This document shows, piece after piece, positions 1-11,964 of a DNA stretch of 64,000 bases. A program made the position numbers and the translations under genes. Each line of letters starts with the position of its first letter. Within the stretch, counting starts at the first letter, position 1. The notes under the pieces were generated by a model, which was not told the origin of the DNA, searched no databases, and was given only the letters and a program-made list of their open reading frames with translations. The stretch comes from Heterocephalus glaber. Taxonomy: Eukaryota; Chordata; Mammalia; Rodentia; Bathyergidae. The stretch lies in the NCBI RefSeq assembly GCF_000247695.1, contig NW_004624795.1:7640746-7704745 (forward strand), read 5' to 3'.

Positions 1-149
1 CTCCAGAGTCAGTTTCATTAATTTGTCTTCCAAGGTACTTCTTAGAAGTTGTCAAATTTATTTCAAGAAAGATTTTTGTAATATGCTTTCTATATCCCTT
101 TAAATTCTGTAAAATCTGTGGTAATGTAGTCTAAATCTTGATATGGCAA

Positions 150-455
150 TTTAAAAAATGTATCATTGATATTGGATAATAGGAAGAAATGGTCTAAAGG
201 AGTAGGGGAGGTCGGAGGGGTGGGGGAAAGGAAAGGAGTGAAAAGAAAAAATATGAGAAAAGAAAAAAAATGGAAGCAAAGTCTTTGCAAAAAGGGAAGG
301 GTGGAGGGGGTGAAGGGAGGGCAGGAGAAGGGGGGAAAAATGAACCAAGATATATCATGTAATGGTACAAGATCCCAATGATGAATGTCACTGTATTTTA
401 TACCTAAAATGTACCAATAAACTTAATGGGGAAAAAAAAGAAAAAAAGACAAAAA
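150..455 (+). mobile_element. 5'-truncated L1, 3' UTR and A-rich tail
   Basis: This is the 3' end of a rodent L1. It shares the order of blocks seen in three other copies here (about 20324-20859, 26995-27195 and 31325-33400): a purine-rich tract, an accaagatatatcatgta-type segment, then cctaaaatgtaccaataaac and an A-rich tail at 429-457. Only 3' UTR sequence is present, so the copy is strongly 5' truncated. The purine tract at 201-335 has several runs of three or more G. The 5' boundary is uncertain by about 20 bp and I could not define a TSD. Confidence 0.8.
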
Positions 456-554
456 AAGTATATAATCTGTCCTTCTACTTTTCTGTAAGCATTGGATCCC
501 AAGTAAACACTGTAGGGGAGCCACTGGCTGTAGAGAGATGACTTGGTAAAATGT

Positions 555-895
555 CCTGGAACAACTCTGTCCAACAGAAGTACAATGGGAGTTTTGTGTA
601 CAATTTTAAGTTTTCTAGTATCTCACTGAAAAAAGAAAAAAGGAACCAGTGAAAATAGCTTAATAACATTAAATTTAATCCAGTACATCCATAGTGTTAT
701 AATTCCTATATGAGAGTATATCCAATATGAACATATTAATGAGATATTTTACATTTTTCCCAGAGTCTTTGAAATCCAATGAGTATTACAGTGATATCCC
801 GTCTCAGATCCTACTCATTTCAAGTGCTCAGTAGCCACTAGTGACTAGAGGGCACCATACTGGGCACCATACTGGCACCATACTGGGCGGTTCCA
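555..895. mobile_element. Possible old DNA-transposon fossil
   Basis: The ends carry gtccaacagaag (about 570) and a gtagccactagtgac block (about 832-846). These resemble a mammal-wide short repeat with phrases such as 'gtccaatatggtagccactag'. The interior is diverged and AT-rich. The family could not be named with confidence. Confidence 0.35.
851..886. repeat. Three tandem 11-12 bp units
   Basis: The unit ggcaccatactg occurs at 851-862 and 863-874, followed by a slipped third unit gcaccatactgg at 875-886. It is short and perfect apart from the one-base slip, so it is recent or slippage-maintained. Confidence 0.9.
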
Positions 896-899
896 GTCT

Positions 900-1075
900 A
901 GATCCTCACTATTCCAAACAGGGTCCATAAAGCAGCATTGCTGGCATCACCCAAGACCTTGGAAGAAACACAAGACTTTAGCCTTCTCTTGCAGCTACTG
1001 AATCAGAATCTGTTTCTAATAAGTAGTCAGATGATGCTAACATTGCTGGCCCACAGACATCTCTTTGAGTAGGAT
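900..1075 (+). mobile_element. MER5A-like hAT fragment
   Basis: The segment follows the pattern of the MER5A non-autonomous hAT element: a gggtccataaagcagcat block, then catcacc, then ctactgaatcagaatctg, then a gatgatgct stretch. It is diverged, as expected for an element predating the placental radiation. The ends are not resolved. Confidence 0.55.
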
Positions 1076-1494
1076 GATTATAGTGAAGGTTCTTGATGGT
1101 ACAATTTACAATGGTTTGGCTTAAAATGACGAAACCATATTTTAAATTTCTCAGTTGTGAACCTTCCCCCGGCTAGCAAGTGTGGTTCTATGTATTCTAG
1201 CAACACTAGGCAGTGGTAGCAAGGCTCAGATCCCAGTCAGCCAGATGCTGATGAGGGTAAACAAATGATATGGCATCATGTTGGAAGGCTGCGAAATGGA
1301 GCGGGTTAGATATACTAAGTAAGAGGACTTATGCTTACAGTATTTTCAGCTTACCGTAAATTTACTGGGCCATCACTCCCTCATAAGCACCTTTCATGTC
1401 CAACTCAACCTTCTTCTAGAAATTCTACAGCAGATTTCTAATCTATTTTCTGCCAATAATCCCCTCCCCATCTTCACTATTTCTCCAAACAGCC
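1076..1494. other. No feature recognised
   Basis: Ordinary AT-rich sequence. No long frame, and no repeat I can name. Confidence 0.5.
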
Positions 1495-1625
1495 CTTATT
1501 ATGTGCTGGTTATACTGTACTACTGCTCTATACACCCTATCATCCTCGTTCTACAGAATACCAAAAGAGGAGCACCTAGCTAGTAATTCAAAGAGCTAGG
1601 GTTCAAAACCAGCTAGTCTGTTTTA
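1495..1625 (+). mobile_element. MIR SINE fragment
   Basis: The order ttatgtgctgg, tcctcgttctacagaa, agctagtaattcaaagagct, agggttcaaa matches the central and 3' part of the mammal-wide MIR SINE (tRNA-derived, mobilised by L2). It is strongly diverged. Confidence 0.55.
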
Positions 1626-3439
1626 AGAGTCATATGTCTTAATAATTATTTGCTCATATATTTCTTTTTCTACATGAGATTCATCCAGCTGTTCAAGGGT
1701 ATAAACAATACCTTAAATATCTTTGCACATAACACCATATAGCAGCACAAATGTTACTGGAAGGAGGGGACTCCCTTAGAACTCCCAGGACCAAATGTCC
1801 TGGTGTATCATGCAAGTTTCTGTCACTGTGACCCTGTTTTGTGGATGCCAGCAGACATATTGCCATTGTGTGGCAGGCTCTGGTCAGAACACTGTCCAAG
1901 AGTCAGCTGTGTCTGTTATTAATACCAAGCAATTCTTTACAAAAGTTTATAATAGTCACACTCAACATTTTTTGAAAAATGTTTCTTCCTAAATTTTTAT
2001 AAAAATAATTTTTATCTAGCTGACCATGTAACAGGTCTGAGTTCTACAGGTAGAAGGTGGACAAAGCAGTTAAACAGCCAGAGAGTAAGCAGGAGATTTA
2101 AGGGGAGAAAGTAAAATGCTGTGGGAACTGTAAATTCAAACCAGCACCTTCCCGATGCACAGTGATAATTCACTGCCATCCATTGGGAGCTTCTCTCTGT
2201 AGTCTCTTGCCTTTTGTTCTAACCTAACTGGTCTAATTCTATTTATAATTGGCGGTAAACATCTCTGTCCATGGAAAGAGTCCAGTTCTTCTTCCCTCGG
2301 AGCTCTCTGCTCCAGTTCTTACTTGGCTGCACGGAGGTGAATGTGACATTTTGAAGACACAGTGTCACAGTAGGGCAGCCCCTTGTGCCCTTTGTTAGAT
2401 GCTCAAATCAGCTGTCAACATCCAGCTGTTTTTCCAAGGAGGAGGTGCTCCATCAACAGTTAGCTGCCTCATAGAGGTCTCTATTCTCTGCCAGAAGAAA
2501 AACAGATCCCACAAACAGGGAGAAGAACCCATTCCTTTTTAAAAAGGTACAGAGACCACTATGGTGTGCAGATACTCTCAGCAGGAAAAGCTATGTGCTC
2601 CTGGACAGGTTGCTCAGCCTCTCTGAGATTTTCCTTTGTTCTTTTTCTAATAGTGTAAGTTTACATGACCATTCAGAACCTCAAGTTCCATTTATAATAA
2701 TGTGACATTTTTACTCACACACACCCCTCCTCCAGTTTTCTGACATCACTAATTAGAAAAGAGACGAAAAATACAGTGCGGAGAACCTGATAACATCACA
2801 TTAGCAATCTTCTGCAGTTCTTTTCTTATCTACCTATAGGAGTTTTGCCACCTCAACTGGGTAGAACTGGACCTTCCAGTGGCCAACCACAAACATGTTC
2901 ATTTCAACTCCTTTCAAGATGTGTTTATCCTTCACAGGTACCTCATGTTAAATAAAATGTGTGTGTAAAGCTCTGCTTTAGTTACTTACCCAACAACTCA
3001 TGACTCCTGTCATCAACATCATTAGGACAAGAGCTAGATTTGATTTATTATCCTTCTGGGGCATCTAAGATAATGCCATGAAAAAAATTGGTGCTTAACA
3101 AAAGCCTGATGTTTCTGATAGTTACCTCCAAAGTCTTTGGCAAATTATCTAAGAGCTCCACTACTCAAAGACAATCCTTTCATCCCACCTAGCACCCTGA
3201 CCACAGACCTTTCCTCACTTACTGTGAAAGGAGTGTTGTTCTTTTGTTTTTATCAGGAAACATTTCAAAAATTGAGAAGTAAAACATCCATACTTCATGA
3301 GTGTTGACATTTTTCATATTATTTAAGACCTGCTTTTTAAAGATCCATAAATGTTTCAGACGCAGTTGTAAATTTTCCAGTTCTCTTTTTCCTTCATCCA
3401 AAGCAGCCACTATTCTATTGTGTTCACAGTTAAACTATC
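1626..3439. other. Mostly unassigned; weak MIR at about 2590-2710
   Basis: No coding frame of note. A weak MIR-like stretch (gtgctcctggacaggttgctcagcctctc) lies near 2595-2625. The rest has no family I recognise. Confidence 0.4.
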
Positions 3440-3444
3440 TCTCT

Positions 3445-3624
3445 TAGCCTGCATGGTGGTGTGAGACTGTAATTCCATTCTAGGATCCTAAGAGGTTAAA
3501 ACAGGAGGAGCCCAACCTGGGCAACTTAGCAGCTTAGTGAGACATTATCTCAAAATAAAAAATTTTATGAAAAAGGACTGGGGATGCTCCATGCAAAGGC
3601 CCTGGGCTCAATCTCCAGCAACAC
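3445..3624 (+). mobile_element. B1-dID type dimeric SINE
   Basis: The left half is 7SL/B1-like: cctgcatggtggtgtgagactgtaattcc, then cccaacctgggcaactta, then gagacattatctcaaaataaa. The right half is ID-like: gactggggatgc, then aaggccctgggctcaatctccagcaac. The A-rich tail has become the CA repeat that follows. A 7SL-derived B1 fused to a tRNA-Ala-derived ID matches the B1-dID dimers of sciuromorph-type rodents. Confidence 0.75.
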
Positions 3625-3633
3625 ACACAAACA

Positions 3634-3664
<31 letters not shown>
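3625..3664. repeat. (CA)n microsatellite
   Basis: An almost pure CA run directly 3' of the SINE, and therefore derived from its tail. Confidence 0.95.
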
Positions 3665-4429
3665 CCCTCTTAAAGGGTGATGGAGGTCAAGTAAAATTTA
3701 AAAATATATGTAATGTGCTGACAAAACATTAATCACACAATAATTGCATCTGTTCCATCATTTTTATTACCACTATCATTGTCACCCTTTTCATTACTGA
3801 CATTATTATTTTTCTCAGCACATTTATCTGTCTCTGCCAGTAGGTCTTTGCTTTTGGGGGGATCTAAAACTCTCTCTCTCTACTCTGTATGCCCTATTCA
3901 TCAAAACTTGTAAATGGAATAAATTCCATGAAGAATGGACAGACAGACTTCCATTGTTTGATTTCAGGCAAAGTCTCAAAACACATTAGGGATCAATCTT
4001 AACCAGTTCCTTCAGATAGGAACTGGAGCAGGATATTTGGCTAATGTTGAACAATCCAGAGCAATGGTGATCTCCCTGTTCTTTCATGTGACCCCAATTT
4101 GATCTCCTGTTTATAGCATCAATTATTCTTCTCAAATACTTGAGTCCAGAGGAGAACAGGATAAAAGCAAGGTTCTAGAAGTTCAGAAACTGAACTAAAA
4201 GTCAGTGGACAAATGTGCACCCAGCCTTCCAGCATCCTTGGCATCCTCTCAAGATCAAAGCAGACCTTTAGATTATTGTAACCCAACTTACTGTCTCCCA
4301 TTCAATTATAAAGATCTACAAAACTTAAAAAAAAAAGCTAAACATGCCATTTAAAACCATTTGCAATAAAATTTGATTTTGTTTACTTGATGCTAAATAC
4401 TGATAGTCAAGGAAGTGGCAGGCAATCTT
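3665..4429. other. No feature recognised
   Basis: AT-rich. It contains a short CT run at 3872-3882. No gene or repeat assignable. Confidence 0.45.
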
Positions 4430-4800
4430 CCTCTTTTTCCCCCATACACTAATTAAACATTTTAGTGCAGATATCAGCATAATTAAAGAATTAGGGAACA
4501 ATGAGAAGTGCCCGGGATAATTTGTAATATCAGTGCACTGATGCATTGGGTCCTGATATCAGAATTTGATTGGCAGGGCTTTATTAAGTTTTGGCAGCAC
4601 TTAGGTAGACTGGGAGCTCCTTTATGAGGCTTTTGCACATTAATCCAGGCTCCTGTTCTCGTTAATACTGATGAGTGAAGGCAGTTAATTGAATTATGTA
4701 TGAAGCACTGCTGATTAAATAATATTTCACTCCCTGCTATAGAATTAGCTCTGCTGGATTAACATCCACAGTTGTGTCTGACACTGAATGTCATAAGGAC
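4430..4800. promoter_or_regulatory. Candidate conserved non-coding block, homeodomain-site rich
   Basis: A repeat-free stretch of even composition with many TAAT-core sites: ctaattaaac (about 4450), cataattaaag (about 4480), gttaattgaattatg (about 4684-4698) and gattaaataat (about 4712). There are no stops-free frames and no transposon similarity. This looks like the kind of sequence kept as a developmental enhancer, but conservation cannot be shown from one sequence. Confidence 0.25.
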
Positions 4801-5219
4801 CTCTTCTCAAGCATACACTTTGATTCTTTCCCATCTGTTCAACTGATACAGCATCTCAGTTACCACTGGAACCAACTATCCTTCAGCTCTGACACGAGGT
4901 CACTTTGGAGAAGTGATAGAGTTATGTGTTAGCATCTGTGCAACCCTGAGAAAACAATCCTTCCCAGTGCCTTCAGTATTCTAAGGGTATTGTTGTTTAA
5001 ATATACCATGGAATGTGAAAAATTCTAACTTATAATTGTACCCTGCTTAGGGCAATAAGCAGTAAAATAATTCAGGGTCATCCAAATCGACCTTGAAAAT
5101 TATTGCTTTGAGCTGCAAATGTGTTTCTGCGTACATGTTCTGTAGCTCCTTTTCAAGTGCTCCCACCAGCCTGCTATGAGAAAACAGAGGAACCTCTGAA
5201 GGGGGGAGACACTCAAGTT

Positions 5220-5292
5220 AGTTCTTTTTTTTCTTTTTTTGTCCTCCATCCTCTTGTTCTTTTTTTTCTCTTTCTATTCCTCTTTGCCTTTT
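5220..5292. repeat. Polypyrimidine tract
   Basis: T/C-rich low-complexity stretch with several T runs of seven or eight bases. The hydrophobic frame read through it is a composition artefact. Confidence 0.8.
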
Positions 5293-5299
5293 ATTGGGA

Positions 5300-8005
5300 A
5301 ATTATTGAGTGCAGATGCTGTAAGGGGTTTCTGTGCAGAGGTAGATAACCAGTGGCTGCTCCTTGGAAGGAGGTCCCACCCAGATAAGCAATAGAATAGG
5401 TATGTGGATATTTAATATCATGTGATAAACATATAATAGTGTTCTGAGTGAGCAAAGGTGGAAGTGGTTAACCCTAATTAATGGAATTGGGAAAGATTTG
5501 AAATTCGAAGTAACAAATGGGCTGAATCTTGAAAAATGAATAGAAAATTTCCAGGTCCAGACTCCATGAGAAAGAAGAAAAAAAGCCCACAGTGGGTTCA
5601 ACAGTGTGCAGATCTGTCACCCACTGAGGCGTGACATAGGGATTAGAGTGATAAATAAGGCAGGAATTTAGTTTCTTGTTATTATTTGGACAAAATTTAT
5701 TATTGAATTGTTTCTTTCCAAAGATGATAGTATATTAAAATGCCGCATGGTATCTTGGAAGAAACAGACCTGGAAAGAGGCCTAATTTGTGTGTGACCTT
5801 AGTCAGTCATATTCTTTTTCTAGGCTTTCATTTCTTTCACTCTAATGTGAAGAATTTGGGTGAGACATAGAGAACTGAAGGACTGCAGAAGTCCTGGACA
5901 AGTAGTGAAGAATGAGGTTGATGTCTAGAAACTCCATCTTATCATTCCCACAGAGATACTTGAGTATATAATTTAGATGGACTAAACTTATAAGATTAAA
6001 GCATATGAATAAATCCCTTGATTTATAATAAATGTTCTTGTCAGCCTACCTTGAAATTTTCTTCTTACATAAAACTATAGGGAAAGCTATATTTTAATCA
6101 AAGTTCCTTTATGCTTGGACTCAAAACAAAGAGAATTGAATGGTTTGAATGCTTTATGACCACAGGTGCTGAATGTATCCATCTCCATGGCAGAATTTTA
6201 TCTGTCAAGGGGGATGGTCTCTTAATAGGATGTTCCTTTCTAAAAACAATGCCAGTCACTTCTAAGACTTTCTTTTCTTCTAAACTTTTATTGACCACCA
6301 TTTTTTTCTACAGATTTCTTTTTTCCCTATAGATTGCTATCATAAATATATGCTGTTTATAATCATTGATCTATTGATAATGTCTCCATTAATTTAAGGG
6401 GAATTTCTAGAAAGATATCTGCCTTTCCCTAAAGGTCAATGAGTTGATTTGATAATTTAACTTGGAGAGGGAAATATTATTTCTCTTACAGATAGGTTTT
6501 TAGAGATTCATTGTTATTACTACTCATCTGTATCTTCCAACTCTTTAATTCTAAGAGGTATATAATAAATTATTGTTTCATTGTTTGCAAGACATCAGAC
6601 CTACACAAGATGCTTGAATGGAATTGAATGGGATAACCACTCAAAAATTGACAAACAGGCATAGTCAGTTAAGAAGAAAGAGAATAAAGAAAATATGATG
6701 TCAAGATTGTGACTGACACACAAAGTTATTGCAGAGAAGTTAAGTCATGTAATATATTTTACTTCTCAAACCCCAAGTTCATAAAGTGCTTAATACATGC
6801 AAAACAACCAAGAGACAAAAATAAAGCCCAATATCCAGCATTTGGATTATTAGAAAAATATCATTCTTTAATTAAAATTGTTAATTGCTTTTATGCTGGC
6901 TGTGGTTTATTTATTACAAATATGTAAAAAACAATATTCAAGGAATAAAATGCTCAAAACCCAGATGCTGAATTTTCAGTTAAGAATTATGTTGCTATGC
7001 CTCAGTACTGTTTTAAAATAAACCTATGTAAATAATGACTCAACCAAATAATTGAAATTTCATCAATGGGAGAATACATTGTTCAACCATTGAAAAAAGT
7101 AAGAACCCACAACAATCCAAATTAACATTTTTATGAAAGTTATGTTAAGCTTGGCTCTGTTCAATGCTATATCCTAAATAAGGGGAATTGGATCCACCAG
7201 AAAGAGAATGTAAATGGAGAAAAGCGTAGCTGAGGTTAATTCAAAAATGTCTATCATATCTGAGAAAGTTATATCCTCTTTGTGCACAGCTTCTCTGTCT
7301 ACCCAGGCCTACGGATGAGTCAACTGAGGTGGTTGCATTTCAGAACTCATTTCCTGTGTTATTCTTGGTTTCAAGCCTTTCCCTTGGCTGCCTTTTAGCA
7401 GTAGAACCAAACTGGGTCAGCTATTGTGTCCCCTTGCCTATTACATTTCTTCTTCGTTTAGAAGCTGTCACTTTCCTTCTTCTTGAAATAAACTCACCTA
7501 AAGCATCAAAGCCATTTCTCTCAATCAATCTCTCATCATTTTCTCTGGAGTCTTCAGAATTCACCATTACATTGTCAAAAGCGTGCCATCCATGCACTCA
7601 GTAAAACACAACTATTGAAAGCCTAATAATAATAATGGTGGTTACTATTTACTGAACTCCTCAAAGGTGACTTGTCAGCCAGGCTGGGATTCAGTGATAA
7701 ATGAAGCATTTTTACCCAATTGACCACGTGAAGCAAGTATGTAAGCAAATGCTCCTGTGAAAGGGAGATCTGTATTCTGTGAGAGCACAGAGGAAGGAGG
7801 AGCTCATTCCAGGGAGTGGGGTGACTTCCATGTCTTCAACTCATGATGGTGTCATCCTCCCTGTCCCCAACACTTGGAAGTCATGTCTCTCTCTCCTTTC
7901 ACTTTTTCACATCAAATCATGATTTCTCCTTCAAAAATGTCTCTAATATCTCTTCTCACTATCAATGAACTTTGGTAGTTGCTCTTTCCCTCCCAAATTA
8001 TTATT
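5300..8005. other. No feature recognised
   Basis: About 2.7 kb of AT-rich DNA with only scattered short frames, none resembling a protein. A short diverged MIR-like stretch may lie near 7630-7670. Confidence 0.45.
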
Positions 8006-8197
8006 ATTATTTTTTAGCCTTCTGGGGATTGAACACCCAGTGTAATGAGTTATATCTCCAGCATTTTAAAAACATTTTTGTTTTGAGGTAGAGTCAAGGT
8101 AAGTTGCCCACATATTCTCAGATTTGCAATTCTCAAATTTGTCTCAGTCTCCAGAGTAGCTGGGGTTGCAGGCATGTACCACTGTGGCCGGTTTATC
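8006..8197 (-). mobile_element. B1-dID type dimeric SINE
   Basis: On the plus strand it reads as the reverse complement. First comes the T-rich tail and ID half (tctggggattgaacacc ... tatatctccagc), then gttttgaggtagagtc, then the B1 half (tcagtctccagagtagctgg, ggttgcaggcatgtaccactg). It is older than the young ID-like SINEs. Confidence 0.75.
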
Positions 8198-8247
8198 ATC
8201 ATCATCATTGTCATCATCATCATCGTCATCATCATCATCATCATTTT
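8198..8247. repeat. (TCA)n microsatellite
   Basis: Interrupted TCA repeat with two G interruptions (ttgtcatca, tcgtcatca), lying against the 5' end of the reverse SINE. The Met-rich frame read from it is an artefact. Confidence 0.95.
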
Positions 8248-8249
8248 TA

Positions 8250-8645
8250 GGTGGTAAGGTTATGATTTAGATCTAGTACAGCCCCCCAGTTTGCAGGTAT
8301 ATAGAAGGTGATTGGATCATGCGGGTCCTATACTCATGAGTGGATTCATCCACTGATGAGTTCAATAGTTGAATGTGCTGTTAGGTGATGGGGCCTAGTT
8401 GGAAGTAGGTCACTGGGGGTGTACCTGGAAGGGTGTATTTTTGTCCCTGGTTCCCTCCTTTACTCTCTGCTTTCTGGCTGCTATGCATTGAGCACCTTTC
8501 TCTATGCCATGCTGCTATGCCATCCTGTTTCTTCCTTGGAGCCAGCTGACCACCGATTGAAATCATGAGCCAAAATAAACCTCTCCTCCTTTAAGTTTCA
8601 GGTGCCTGATATTTTGTTCCAGAGAAAAGAAAGGTTCTAACACCA
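8250..8645 (+). mobile_element. Solo LTR, MaLR (ERVL) type
   Basis: Features of a MaLR-type LTR: gattggatcatgcgggtcc, then tgatggggcctagttggaag, then a gagccaaaataaacctctcc poly(A)-signal region, ending gttctaacacc. The same family lies reversed at 9585-9975, 14640-14975 and 53700-54080. No internal retroviral sequence adjoins, so it is a solo LTR. Confidence 0.7.
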
Positions 8646-8699
8646 GTACAAATATAAAAATTGCCTTTGGTTTAGGTATACCTACAAAGTCCCCAAAGT

Positions 8700-8850
8700 C
8701 CCCAAACTTGTCTTCTTTCTCTAAAATGCCACATTCTCTATGCTGTCTGTAGCTTAAAGCATGTCATTTCCTGTGCTTGGTATGACTTTTTCCCTGACTC
8801 CATCTTCCTTCTAAGAACTCTTACTCAGTAAATTAGAAATCATGCCCATC
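8700..8850 (+). mobile_element. L2 3'-end fragment
   Basis: The phrases tgcttggtatgac and tttttccctgactcc fit the diverged 3' region of LINE-2. Weak match. Confidence 0.35.
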
Positions 8851-9239
8851 TGACCTTTTAAACATCCACATTGAAAAGGGTTTCCAGATGGACACTCACC
8901 CAACAACTGAAGGCCCCGCCAAATGAGGGCAAAATTTGACTTTTAATTAAGTTGAAGACCACACGCCAGCCAGGGAGAAAACAATCACATGTGGCAAGAA
9001 TGTCAAGAGAACTTCTATGCTCAATTATTTTCTACAGATTTAAAAAGGTTAATGTATTTCTTAAAATATCTAAGTTTCTCAAAGTCAACAGGTGGAACCC
9101 AGAGCTTCAGGGCTTCTAAATGACAGAAGCTGGGTTATATTTTAAAATTTCTAGTTTAAAGTCCTTCCGTGGGGTTTCTCCATGCTTGTCCTTCAAATGG
9201 GGACTTACGGTCAACTTCCTTAAGAAACTTTTCTCTATA

Positions 9240-9450
9240 CTCAACCCAGGTTAATTTCATCTTTCTAATAAAGTATTTTACCTTCCTTAATAGTGCTTAA
9301 TCCAATTTATTATTATAAATTTGTTGTTTTCTTTTTGTCCTTTCTCATCTAAGCTTATAAGCTTCATAATGACAGTGAACACTTTTGTTTTTTTTAACCA
9401 TACATACAAACACTAGTCTTGCATAAAATGACACTTGGTTGGTATGTGTT
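9240..9450 (+). mobile_element. L2 3'-end fragment
   Basis: The stretch around ctaagcttataagcttcataatgacagtg resembles the L2 segment 'actgtaagctccttgagggcag', followed by a diverged end. Confidence 0.4.
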
Positions 9451-9584
9451 GAGTGAATATAATTCCATTTTATATAATTATCATGTTATAAAAGTACAAA
9501 AAGTAGTAGATGTTATGGTTCTAAGAGTTCCATTCTGTTTGTTGGAGAAATAAATTGTTGATGAAAATCTCTTATCAGGGTAGC

Positions 9585-9975
9585 TATGTTAGTCAGCTTT
9601 CCGTTACTGTAACAATACTTAAGATAAACAATTTAAGAAGAAGGAAGGCTTATTTGAGCTCACAGATTCAGTGGGTTCTGTCCATGGTCAGTTGTCCTAT
9701 TGATTTTCTCAGTGGGGGGAGGCAGCACTTTATGGTGGGAATGCAGTGATGAAACAGTCTGTTCACCTCACAGAGGCCAGGGCAGGAGAGAGAAGGAGGA
9801 AGAGAGCAAGGTCCCATTATTCCCTCTAAGGGCACACCCCTAATTATGGGAAACTTCCAACAAGGCTCCACTTCCTAAAGTCCTAGCACCACCTCCTGAT
9901 AGCACCACCACGTAGTGTTGAAGCCTTTAACACATGGGCGTTTTGAGAACACTCTAGGCCCAAACTACAGCAGTA
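9585..9975 (-). mobile_element. Solo LTR, MaLR type
   Basis: The reverse complement of the family at 8250: gttagtcagctttccgttac, then ggcttatttgagctcacag, then aacaaggctccacttcct, then ctaggcccaaactacagc. No internal sequence is present. Confidence 0.7.
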
Positions 9976-11250
9976 AGTGATTTCTAAGAGATTTGTCTGT
10001 GTAAGGGACCCATGGGAAAGCCAGAGACAAAAATAGTAAAAAGGACTTTGAAATTTGCAGTCATGTTCAAGAAACTTCCTGGGGCATACAAAAGTCATCC
10101 TGAGATAAAAGTTAAAGAGAGTCAGGCTGCCCAAGGTTCTTCAGTGAAACATGTTGATTTCTTTTTGTGAGAAAAGATTTTTAACTGTAACACAATGTGG
10201 GAACAATTCAATGTTATCTGAATCAATTTGGGAGAAATTCTTATATTTAAAGTGGCATGATCTAAGAAAACAAATGAGCAGAACAATACTTCCAGTGATT
10301 CCCCAAACAAAATTGATACCATTGAGGAAACATCTCCCCACATCCATACTGAGAAAACCATTCAGAATAATAGAAGGGAATCCATGGGAGCTGTTGTAAC
10401 AATGGTGGCTTCCGATGACAATCCTAAGGTCACTTTCCTAGTGATAACTGCAGGGACAGTGGCACCTGGGGATTATGGTCACCAAGTAGCAAAATAGAAA
10501 GCCACATATTATCTGAAATATTTGCCAAGGAAAAAAATAGGAAGTCCTGGACCCAGCCTGGTGAAGAAAGAGAAAGGAGATGTTGGGTAACACAGTTGTT
10601 CCACCAAGTGGCATCCTAGGTCAGTGCCTATGCTCATAATGTGGGGATCACCTTTGTTGAATTCATCCATACAGACCCAGAATTAGCCTGGCACATAGTA
10701 ACACTCTCAGTATGTGCTGAATGAATAAATTCCTTTTTGCTTTATGTAGATTGCATAAAAGTATCAAAAGTGCGGTAGGTGGTATTCTACAGCTGCCCAT
10801 GTCCTTTATTCAACCACTTTGGACCCCTTCTTCTTGGGGAACAAGGATTAAAAATGAAGCAACAATAAAAGTAGTGTAATAATTTTGTGCTCAATTACAT
10901 GTTCAGACTGCAGGTGCTACAGATATTTAGAGACGAGAGAAAGAACATCGAGAAAAGGATGAGATACAAGTATTTGCTCTCATGCAGTTCTTCACTGAGT
11001 GAGGCAGCCAAGGATAAATTTTACTTTACTTTCATTTAATGGCTGTCCCTGGAAATTCCTTATCCCATAAAACACCAGTCTCATAAAATTATAGCTCTAG
11101 CCCATCTTCCTCTGATGTATTTCTCTTCCTTGGCATTTCCTTTTTATCAATTAAAAGATACTCTTCTCAACTCTGACAGTATCTCCTTTCTCTCTGGGCT
11201 CCCCTTGTCCTTCTTTCCACACAGTACATCAATTCATTTATATTTATTTG
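9976..11250. other. No feature recognised
   Basis: Overlapping short frames near 10120-10400 show no protein family. No repeat I can name. Confidence 0.4.
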
Positions 11251-11255
11251 TCCTA

Positions 11256-11282
11256 ATATATATATATATATATATTTTTTAA
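11256..11282. repeat. (TA)n microsatellite
   Basis: Pure TA run followed by T. Confidence 0.95.
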
Positions 11283-11784
11283 ATTAGTTTCTATTATGCA
11301 ACACACCACAGGAAAAGTGCCTGGTATTAAAAATCATACAGTGTGGTTTAATTTCTCTGTAATGGCAGGACTCTGGTTTTAATCAACTTATTTTAGTCAA
11401 AGAATTATTCTCAGTAATCATGCAGTGGTGTCAGGTAGGCCGTAAGCTGAGAGTAATCAAATGATTCTCCCCACCCTTTATCCTTCACTTCCTTATGGAA
11501 GCACGCATTTCTTCCACTCCACATAACCTGGAGCTAAAGCCAGGCTCTAAATTGGTCTGGTGAAATTGTAACTGACTCTCCATTATCCCTACCAGTAACA
11601 GAAGTCAATGGAGTGAATAATTTACAATAATAGATGGCTTTGAATCAATGATACCTGTCCTGAGGAACACAATACATGATTTTTCCCCCACGAAAGATTT
11701 ACCTTTCTTATTAATTGCATCTTTGTGGTCCTTAAGTACACATGAAGAAAAAGAATGTGGCACTTGGTAGAATGCCAAGGATTG

Positions 11785-11910
11785 TTAGGGGTACTTTATA
11801 AATATTTTGTGCAATCGCTCTGTGAGGAGGCCATGATTACTTTTACTTGTAGTTTACATAGAAGCAAATTTAGGGGCAGCAGAACACCTCTGGGCCAAGA
11901 GTTAGGGAAA
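11785..11910 (+). mobile_element. MIR SINE fragment
   Basis: The segment around ctctgtgaggaggccatgattac matches the MIR core 'ccctatgaggtaggtactatta', with a weak continuation. Diverged. Confidence 0.5.
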
Positions 11911-11964
11911 ACAGACCAAGTTCTGGACAGCCATACACTTACTAAAAGTGCAGATACAAGAGTG

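Noticed and set aside
166..391. Overlapping frames on both strands at 90-391
   Set aside because: They read through the purine-rich L1 3' UTR. Composition alone gives Lys/Gly-rich or Phe/Pro/Leu-rich frames.
8050..8244. Met-rich frame on the minus strand
   Set aside because: Product of the TCA repeat next to a SINE.
8550..8590. aataaa as a gene poly(A) signal
   Set aside because: Part of the solo LTR. The same word occurs in every LTR of this family.
10120..10500. Overlapping frames on both strands as a coding exon or dUTPase-like piece
   Set aside because: A short Gly/Asp-containing stretch near 10455 suggested a protein fold, but the frame is open only briefly and no family motif holds.
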